A stretch of DNA of 11,249 bases from Pseudomonadota bacterium (GTDB taxonomy: Bacteria; Pseudomonadota; Gammaproteobacteria; Burkholderiales; SG8-41). The stretch spans positions 1 to 11,249 of the forward strand of contig JAEYXO010000114.1 of the NCBI GenBank assembly GCA_023431245.1. Direction: 5' to 3'. Both the position numbers and the translations under genes were made by a program. The notes under the pieces are model-generated. The model was not told the origin of the DNA and did not search any database. It saw nothing but the letters and a program-made list of their open reading frames with translations. This document shows positions 6,855 through 11,249 of this stretch, piece after piece. How positions within the stretch are numbered: position 1 is the first letter of the stretch; every line of letters starts with the position of its first letter.

Positions 6855-7631
6855 TCAGTCGCGGTAGGACGGATCCTTGCGATCAAGCTTGCGCAGCAGG
6901 GCCGGCCATTCCAGCAGGCCGAAGCGGCGGCGCACGCCGGGCAGCATCAGGTTGTTGGTGTATTTCGTGACTTCTTCCGGCGGCAGCTGCAGTTCGGTGT
7001 TGCAGGACAGCGTCATCACCTGCAGTTCGCAGGCGCGCTCGAGGCGGAACATGTTGTTGAAACATTCGGGGATGCTGGCACCGGTGGTCAGCAGGCCGTG
7101 GTTGCGCAGCACCATCGCTTCGCGGTTGCCGAGGTTGGCCACCAGGCGCTCGCGTTCCTCGAGGCGCAGCGCGACGCCTTCGTAGTCGTGGTAGGCGATG
7201 TCGAGAAAACGCATCGACGATTGTGCGATCGGCAGGATGCCGCATTTCATCGCCGACACCGCCATGCCCGGCAGGGTGTGGGTGTGGATGATGCATTCCA
7301 CGTCGTGGCGGGCGGCATGGATCGCGCTGTGGATCACGAAGCCGGCCTGGTTGACGCCGTAGTCGGTGGCGTTGAACAGTACATTGCCTTCGAGGTCGAT
7401 TTTCAGCATCGACGAGGCGGTCATTTCCTCGTAGAGCATGCCGTAGGGATTGATCAGGAATTCGTTGTGGGTGCCCGGCACGCGCACCGAGATGTGGTTG
7501 GCCACCATTTCCACCATGCCGTATTCAGCCATCAGCCGGTAGCAGGCGGCGAGATTGACCCGGGCTTCCCATTCTTCCTTGCTGACCTGTTCGCGGACAG
7601 GCTTGTTGATCTTGATTGCGGGTGCGTTCAT
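6855..7631 (-). CDS. Class II aldolase/adducin family protein
   Basis: 258-aa member of the class II aldolase/adducin N-terminal family, which includes zinc-dependent fuculose-1-P and ribulose-5-P-type aldolases and epimerases, but also non-aldolase members. The metal-binding histidines are visible: HTHTLPG (H116, H118) and RNHGLL (H178). The family start ANHISVRVPG (from A44) and the loop INPYGMLYEEMTASSMLKID are also present. At the position where E. coli FucA has its catalytic Glu (SSEW), this protein reads NQAGF (94-98). It therefore lacks that residue, as many adducin-like relatives do. AAGGAG 6 nt before the ATG fixes the start. It is the third and last gene of the set with the ComA-like and TcuA-like proteins, 88 nt after the flavoprotein gene, and is followed by a terminator. 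Substrate unknown. A retro-aldol or decarboxylase step in breakdown of a small hydroxy acid is an inference from context. Confidence 0.9.
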   Translation of the reverse strand: MNAPAIKINKPVREQVSKEEWEARVNLAACYRLMAEYGMVEMVANHISVRVPGTHNEFLINPYGMLYEEMTASSMLKIDLEGNVLFNATDYGVNQAGFVIHSAIHAARHDVECIIHTHTLPGMAVSAMKCGILPIAQSSMRFLDIAYHDYEGVALRLEERERLVANLGNREAMVLRNHGLLTTGASIPECFNNMFRLERACELQVMTLSCNTELQLPPEEVTKYTNNLMLPGVRRRFGLLEWPALLRKLDRKDPSYRD

Positions 7632-7669
7632 GGCTGACTCCTTCAGTGGGTCGTGCGCGGGATTCTACG

Positions 7670-7695
7670 CCCGGGTTTGCGCGCTGCAACCCGGG
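7670..7695. repeat. Perfect 8-bp inverted repeat between flavoprotein and aldolase-like genes
   Basis: CCCGGGTT (7670-7677) and AACCCGGG (7688-7695) form an 8-bp GC-rich stem around a 10-nt loop, within the 88-nt gap between the two genes. No U-run follows on the minus strand, so it is not a standard terminator. It could stabilise or divide the operon mRNA. Just downstream on the minus strand is a TAGAAT (7666-7661) that could be a weak internal -10. Function inferred. Confidence 0.45.
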
Positions 7696-7719
7696 GTTTC
7701 ACAGTCTGGAACGGGATCC

Positions 7720-9219
7720 TCAGCCTTTGGCGTAGGCGCCGGCGCTGCCGCCGGCCAGTTTGCCGAACACGGCGCCGGAGGTGAGACCGGTGCCGCCGGG
7801 ATAGTTGTGATAGAACAGGCCGCCGACCATTTCACCCGCCGCGTAGAGGCCGGGAATCGGCTTGCCGGCGGTGTCTTCGACATTGCCCTCGCCGTTGACC
7901 TTGACGCCGCCGAAGGTGAAGGTCACGCCGCAGGTCACGGCGTAGGCCTCGAACGGGGGCTGATCGATGGTCAGCGCCCAGTTCGACTTGTTGATTTTCA
8001 GGCCCTCGGTGCGACAGCCGTCCTTGATGGTGAGATTGAAGGGCACGTCGGTGCGCACGGCCTTGTTGTAGGCCCTGATCTCGCGCAGGCAGGCTTCGGC
8101 GTTGACGCCGTCGAGCTTCTTCACCAGTTCCTCCAGCGTGTCGGCCCGCACCTTGGTCACCTGCCTGATGCGGTACTCGTCGCGCAGCAGCGGGATCGAC
8201 TGGGCGTCGAACACCTGCCAGGCGAACATGCCCGGTTGGTTGAGCACCACGGCGCCGTACTTGGCGTAGGTGTAGTTGCGGATGTCGGCGCCCTCGTCGA
8301 CGAAGCGCTCGCCGTTGGCGTTGATCATGATGCCGATCGGGTAGCTGTGCTTCTGGAAGTTGTCGCCGACGGCAAGGTCGCCGAAGGCCGGCGCGTTCAT
8401 GTCCCAGCCGACCGCATGGCAGCCCGACCAGTGGCCGTAGGGCAGCGCCCCGGCCTCAAGCGCCATGCGGATGCCGGCGCCGGTGTTGAAGCGCGTGCCG
8501 CGCACCTTGGCGAGATCCCAGCCGGCGCCGAGGTAACGCGTGCGCATCTCGGCATTGGATTCGAAGCCGCCGCATGCGAGCACCACGGCCTTGCAGCGGA
8601 TCTCGACATTTTTGCCCTTGTGCCTGGCTTTCACGCCGATCACGCGGCCTTCGTCGTCCTGGATCAGCCCGGTGGCCGGGGTTTCGTAGAAAATGGTGAT
8701 GCCTTCGCGCTCGCAGGCCTTGTGTTCGTTTTCGACGAGGCCCGGGCCGCCGCCCCAGGTTTCCGCGGCGAGTCCGCCGAAGAACTTGAACTTGCCGTCG
8801 ATTTTCATCGCCTGGCGGCCGAAGCTGGCCTGGAATTTCACGCCCTTCTTCCGCATCCAGGTCAGGGTCTCCAGGCTGCGCGAAACCAGGATTTCGCAGA
8901 GGTCGGGGTCGGTGCGGTACTGGGTGATACGACCCATGTCGTCGTAGAACTGGTCGGCGGTGTAGGTGCCGAAGTCGGTGTTCCTGATCTCGTCGTCGGT
9001 CAGGTCCGGGACGATCTGCTTCAGGTCATCGGGACCGTTGAACAGCACGCGCATCGCGCCGGCGGTGTAGCGGCTGTTGCCGCCGCATTCCTCGATCGGG
9101 GCGGCTTCCAGCATGATCACCCTGCCGCCGGATTCGCGCGCGGCCAGTGCCGCACAGGCCGCCGCGTTGCCGGCGCCGACCACCACCACATCAGGATTGC
9201 CAAACAGCTCTGAACTCAT
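7720..9219 (-). CDS. FAD-dependent dehydrogenase of the fumarate reductase flavoprotein family, TcuA (tricarballylate dehydrogenase)-like
   Basis: 499-aa soluble flavoprotein resembling TcuA and other single-chain members of the succinate dehydrogenase/fumarate reductase flavoprotein superfamily, which oxidise or reduce carboxylic acids at a C-C bond. The N-terminal dinucleotide fold is VVVVGAGNAAACAALAARE (11-29), with the acidic end of beta-2 at E38 and GGNSRYTAG (46-54). Central motifs are LACGGFESN (214-222), RGTRFNTGAGIRMALEAGA (240-258) and NGERFVDEGADIRNYTY (302-318). The C-terminal FAD motif is GLYAAGEMVGG (457-467) with YPGGTGLTSGAVFGKLAG (473-490). No signal peptide or heme-binding domain is seen, and no TcuB-like Fe-S partner is encoded nearby. 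AGAAGG lies 8 nt before ATG 9219. The gene follows the ComA-like gene by 44 nt. The real substrate is not readable from sequence; TcuA is the closest named relative I recognise. Confidence 0.9.
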   Translation of the reverse strand: MSSELFGNPDVVVVGAGNAAACAALAARESGGRVIMLEAAPIEECGGNSRYTAGAMRVLFNGPDDLKQIVPDLTDDEIRNTDFGTYTADQFYDDMGRITQYRTDPDLCEILVSRSLETLTWMRKKGVKFQASFGRQAMKIDGKFKFFGGLAAETWGGGPGLVENEHKACEREGITIFYETPATGLIQDDEGRVIGVKARHKGKNVEIRCKAVVLACGGFESNAEMRTRYLGAGWDLAKVRGTRFNTGAGIRMALEAGALPYGHWSGCHAVGWDMNAPAFGDLAVGDNFQKHSYPIGIMINANGERFVDEGADIRNYTYAKYGAVVLNQPGMFAWQVFDAQSIPLLRDEYRIRQVTKVRADTLEELVKKLDGVNAEACLREIRAYNKAVRTDVPFNLTIKDGCRTEGLKINKSNWALTIDQPPFEAYAVTCGVTFTFGGVKVNGEGNVEDTAGKPIPGLYAAGEMVGGLFYHNYPGGTGLTSGAVFGKLAGGSAGAYAKG

Positions 9220-9247
9220 CGTGAATGCCTTCTAAAAATATAAATAA

Positions 9248-9260
9248 AATCAATTATTTG
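9248..9260 (+). promoter_or_regulatory. Perfect match to the IHF core consensus
   Basis: AATCAATTATTTG fits WATCAANNNNTTR at every specified position, and it is flanked on its 5' side by an A/T-rich tract, as strong IHF sites are. It lies in the 44-nt A/T-rich gap between the ComA-like and flavoprotein genes. Chance matches in A/T-rich DNA are common, so this is a candidate only. Confidence 0.3.
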
Positions 9261-9263
9261 TAA

Positions 9264-10088
9264 TCAGTTGTCGATGCCCGCCGGGCGCGAATCATCACCC
9301 GACAGCAGCGAATAGTTCACGGCGCGCCCGACGCCCTGGCGGAATCCCTCGAGGCGCAGCACCTGGCCCGGCGCGATGTTGGCGAGATTCACGTCGCGGC
9401 CGAAGTCGCGCAGCATCTGCACATGCTGCTGCGGGAAGCGGTAGGGGTCGGCCTCGATGACGACGTGATCGAACCACTCCTGGGCGCAGAGCGTTTTCAG
9501 GCTCTGCGGCGCGTCCTTGGCGAGCAGATCCATCTCGCACTGCTCGACGGTGACGTGGTGGATGCCCCGGGCTGCGACCGCGCGCACGATGCCTTCGAGA
9601 TAGTCGAGGCTCAGCGCGTCTTCCGGGTTCTTGCGGCCGAATTCGTAGACGACCTTGATGTTTTCCTTCTGGAAACGGTCGATCATCCGCGCGCGTTCGT
9701 CTTCGCTGAGCGTCACGTAGTTCTCGGAGATTTCCAGGCCGGGGATCGCGAGGCGTTTCAGCAGTGCGACCAGGCCGTCGAGCTCGTTGCGATGCCAGGC
9801 GTATTCGAACAGGATGCCGCCGGCGAAGGGCATCACGCCGGCGTCGAGATAGAGTTTCGTCGTGCGCTTGACCACCTCGCCCGGGATCAGCAGCGCGTTC
9901 ATCGCATAGATCTTGGCGTAGTCAATGTACTCCGCGGCGACGTCGAGCAGGTCGGCAATGCCGCGCTCGCCTCCCGACCAGCCGAAGGTGTCGGGGCCGA
10001 AATCGATCATCGAAGTGATGCCGCGGCGGCGCGGCTTCGGGTTGCGCTGCGGCAGCGCGAGTTCCTTCACGGTATTGCGTCCGGTCAT
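9264..10088 (-). CDS. ComA (phosphosulfolactate synthase)-family protein, diverged
   Basis: 274-aa TIM-barrel protein of the ComA family. The founding archaeal enzyme adds sulfite to phosphoenolpyruvate to make (2R)-phospho-3-sulfolactate for coenzyme M. The family layout is visible: RRGITSMIDFG (21-31), DLLDVAAEYIDYAKI (46-60), AGGILFEYAW (89-98), LEISENY (118-124), VVYEFGRKNPED (146-157), HVTVEQCEMD (178-187) and the well-kept DVNLANIAPGQVLRLEGFRQG (232-252). Several archaeal motifs are altered: DKG is DFG, KFGWGTS is KIYAMNA, YPGGTLFE is FAGGILFE, and EISDG is EISEN. A changed substrate is therefore likely (inference; archaeal sequence from memory). The frame is open upstream to 10202, but ATG 10088 starts just before the conserved domain, and the upstream stretch contains the promoter and dyad. 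No strong SD is seen. It is the first gene of a three-gene set with the flavoprotein and the aldolase-like protein. Confidence 0.85.
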   Translation of the reverse strand: MTGRNTVKELALPQRNPKPRRRGITSMIDFGPDTFGWSGGERGIADLLDVAAEYIDYAKIYAMNALLIPGEVVKRTTKLYLDAGVMPFAGGILFEYAWHRNELDGLVALLKRLAIPGLEISENYVTLSEDERARMIDRFQKENIKVVYEFGRKNPEDALSLDYLEGIVRAVAARGIHHVTVEQCEMDLLAKDAPQSLKTLCAQEWFDHVVIEADPYRFPQQHVQMLRDFGRDVNLANIAPGQVLRLEGFRQGVGRAVNYSLLSGDDSRPAGIDN

Positions 10089-10108
10089 GGTGTTGTTCGC
10101 TGGTGTAG

Positions 10109-10126
10109 GCGGCCGCTTGCGGCCGC
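10109..10126. repeat. GC-rich hairpin in the leader of the ComA-like gene
   Basis: Two GCGGCCGC octamers (10109-10116, 10119-10126) separated by TT can fold as a six-pair stem GCGGCC/GGCCGC with a hexaloop. It lies about 20 nt upstream of ATG 10088, in the predicted mRNA leader, where it could affect ribosome access. Function inferred. Confidence 0.4.
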
Positions 10127-10160
10127 AGGTATTGCGGCGGAGGTTTCCCGCCGGGTGTCC

Positions 10161-10187
10161 GGTGGTCAATCTCCTCGATAGTCCACC
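10161..10187. promoter_or_regulatory. 27-bp imperfect dyad, possible operator
   Basis: GGTGG at 10161-10165 mirrors CCACC at 10183-10187, and inner positions C, A, T and C also pair symmetrically, so 9 of 13 base pairs around the centre match. On the minus strand it lies about 15 nt downstream of the TATAAT box, just after the expected transcription start, a typical repressor position. No regulator gene is adjacent, so the binding protein is unknown. Confidence 0.45.
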
Positions 10188-10201
10188 AAACGGACGATCC
10201 A

Positions 10202-10230
10202 ATTATAGCTGATGCGTCCTCCCCGATCAG
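10202..10230 (-). promoter_or_regulatory. Sigma-70-type promoter for the ComA-like/flavoprotein/aldolase-like genes
   Basis: A perfect TATAAT (10207-10202 on the minus strand) is preceded at 17 nt by CTGATC (10230-10225), a weak -35 with TGA in register (3 of 6). In this GC-rich region a perfect -10 is notable. The predicted start near 10195 gives a leader of about 107 nt before ATG 10088, holding the dyad and the GC-rich hairpin. Confidence 0.55.
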
Positions 10231-10283
10231 GCCGGAGTCCGCGATGCAGACAGCAATTGCGGGTGTGCCGCAACGGCCGCCGC

Positions 10284-10721
10284 TTAATGCAGGGTCTTGG
10301 TGGCCGGTTCCGCGCCGCGGTCGGGCTGAGCCGATGGCGGCGCCGCGGCCGCATGGTGGGCAATCATGCGCCAGCCGCGTTCACTGCGCTGGTAGATGTT
10401 GGTGGCAAGCACCGGCTGCTGCGTGCGCGACTGGCCGGCGACGGTGATGTGTTCGTAGACGCTGTGCACCGCCAGCATCATGGTGTGGATGTGCCGCGCA
10501 TCGCGCAGGCTGAAGCGCAGCTCCTGGCCGCCGGCAAAAATCTGGCGCCACGATTCGCGGATTTTCTCCAGTCCGCAGATGCGGGCGCCGCCGGGGTGTA
10601 CGCAGTAGCTGTCGTCGTCGTCGGACCACACTTCCATCATCGCTTCGAGATCGCGCCTGACAAAGGCGTCGTAGAAGGCGGCTTCGGCATCCTGCGGTGT
10701 CGCGAACAGCGTTTTTTTCAC
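10284..10721 (-). CDS. SnoaL/NTF2-like domain protein
   Basis: 145-aa cytoplasmic protein with the NTF2/SnoaL cone fold, related to small proteobacterial proteins with the pattern AFYDAFVRRDLEAMMEVWSD, CVHPGGARICG and IRESWRQIFAGG, all visible here. Members are ketosteroid-isomerase-like, but no catalytic function is established for this subgroup. The C-terminal 20 or so residues (APPSAQPDRGAEPATKTLH) are low-complexity and probably disordered. The start is GTG 10721, because AGGAG (10733-10729) lies 7 nt upstream and the protein then begins MKKTLFATPQDAEAAFYDAF. The frame extends further upstream, but that part overlaps the waaF-like gene. It begins 19 nt after the waaF-like stop, so the two are probably co-transcribed. 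A functional link to LPS is not evident. Confidence 0.85.
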   Translation of the reverse strand: MKKTLFATPQDAEAAFYDAFVRRDLEAMMEVWSDDDDSYCVHPGGARICGLEKIRESWRQIFAGGQELRFSLRDARHIHTMMLAVHSVYEHITVAGQSRTQQPVLATNIYQRSERGWRMIAHHAAAAPPSAQPDRGAEPATKTLH

Positions 10722-10740
10722 GGCAGTGCTCCTGCGCGAA

Positions 10741-11249
10741 TCAGGCGGCGATTCTAGCAAAATCGATTGCGGCAAAGACGCTCGCCGGCGAGAGGTCATT
10801 GAGGCAGCGCAGGTGTCCCAGCGGGCAGTTGCGTTCGAAGCAGGGGCTGCAGTCGAGTCCGAGGGAGAGGATGCGGACGTCCGCGCCCAGCGGCGGCGTG
10901 AACTTCGGCGAACTGGAGCCGTACAGCGCGACGACGGGTCGGCCGACGGCGGCGGCGACATGCATCAGGCCGGAATCGTTGCTGACAACCAGCCGCGCTG
11001 CGCCGAGCAGGTCGGCGGCCTCGGCGATGTCGGTGCGGCCGCAGAGGTTGATGCAGCCGCCGTTCGCCTGCCGCGCGATGGTTTCGGCAACGGCATGGTC
11101 CTTGGGCGAGCCGACCAGCCAGACGGCAAAACCGCGCGCGGCGAACATCCGTGCCAGCGCGGCGTAATGTGCTTCCGGCCAGCGTTTGGCGGGTCCGTAC
11201 TCGGCGCCGGGGCAGAAGGCGATGGCGGGTGTTGCCGCATCCAGGCCGA
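10741..11249 (-). CDS. waaF: ADP-heptose:LPS heptosyltransferase II-like, C-terminal part (5' end outside window)
   Basis: Glycosyltransferase family 9 enzyme that adds the second heptose to the LPS inner core at the cytoplasmic face of the inner membrane. The frame stays open to the window edge: beyond MFAARGF it reads FCPGAEYGPAKRWPEAHYAA, the donor-domain signature of WaaF. About 169 residues are visible of a family near 340-350 aa. Further motifs are GSPKDHAVAETI, INLCGRTDIAEAADLLGAA, SNDSGLMHVAAAVGRPVVAL and YGSSSPKFTPPL, then CSPCFERNCPLGHLRCLNDLSP, which carries the Cys-rich region usual in WaaF. The apparent ATG at 11148 is internal. TGA at 10741-10743 is followed 19 nt later by the SnoaL-like gene. 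The heptosyltransferase II call over other GT9 enzymes rests on the PGAEYGPAKRWP motif. Confidence 0.88.
   Translation of the reverse strand, partial: GLDAATPAIAFCPGAEYGPAKRWPEAHYAALARMFAARGFAVWLVGSPKDHAVAETIARQANGGCINLCGRTDIAEAADLLGAARLVVSNDSGLMHVAAAVGRPVVALYGSSSPKFTPPLGADVRILSLGLDCSPCFERNCPLGHLRCLNDLSPASVFAAIDFARIAA

Noticed and set aside
7555..9213. 552-codon plus-strand open frame opposite the flavoprotein gene
   Set aside because: Exact antisense shadow of a well-supported FAD protein. It has a low-complexity Val/Ala/His/Gly-rich translation with no motifs, which is common in GC-rich genes.
10089..10202. 38-codon N-terminal extension of the ComA-like protein
   Set aside because: It is Arg/Pro/Thr-rich without family similarity and covers the predicted transcription start, the dyad and a hairpin.
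10722..10961. 80-codon N-terminal extension of the SnoaL-like protein
   Set aside because: It overlaps conserved waaF codons in another frame. The AGGAG before GTG 10721 gives a normal start.

Overview
The window is GC-rich chromosomal DNA with dense, strongly codon-biased genes. Gene content (alaS, an AlgC-type PMM/PGM, a WaaF-type heptosyltransferase of Gram-negative LPS, a YheT-type hydrolase, a dCACHE-type histidine kinase) points to a Gram-negative proteobacterium, most likely a betaproteobacterium. That placement is inferred from protein style, not tested. No rRNA, tRNA, CRISPR array, transposase or integrase was seen.

Left, plus strand (1-3920): the C-terminal part of alanyl-tRNA synthetase, then a membrane sensor histidine kinase (TTG start) and a single-domain Rcp1-like response regulator. 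These last two look like a bicistronic two-component system. The regulator has no ordinary start codon where its Shine-Dalgarno sequence points; an ATC sits there.

Centre, minus strand (3949-6349): an alpha/beta hydrolase of the YheT type reads toward a phosphomannomutase/phosphoglucomutase. The hydrolase is interrupted by one in-frame amber codon, exactly where relatives carry a Ser codon, and both halves stay in the same frame. Divergent from it is a small DUF4870-type membrane protein (6449-6793, plus). It ends at a strong hairpin that probably terminates transcription from both sides.

Right, minus strand (6855-11249): the end of a waaF-like heptosyltransferase gene is followed after 19 nt by a SnoaL/NTF2-like protein. 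A good TATAAT box and a 27-bp imperfect dyad then precede a three-gene set: a diverged ComA (phosphosulfolactate synthase)-family protein, a TcuA-like FAD-dependent dehydrogenase and a class II aldolase/adducin protein. The three genes lie in the same direction with 44- and 88-nt gaps and look like one catabolic operon of unknown substrate. The ComA-like protein has lost several motif residues of the classical enzyme, and the aldolase-like protein lacks the Glu of the fuculose-aldolase active site. This is the best candidate in the window for an undescribed pathway.

No stretch longer than 300 bases lacks a gene. The longest gap (10089-10283) holds the promoter, the dyad and a GC-rich hairpin.
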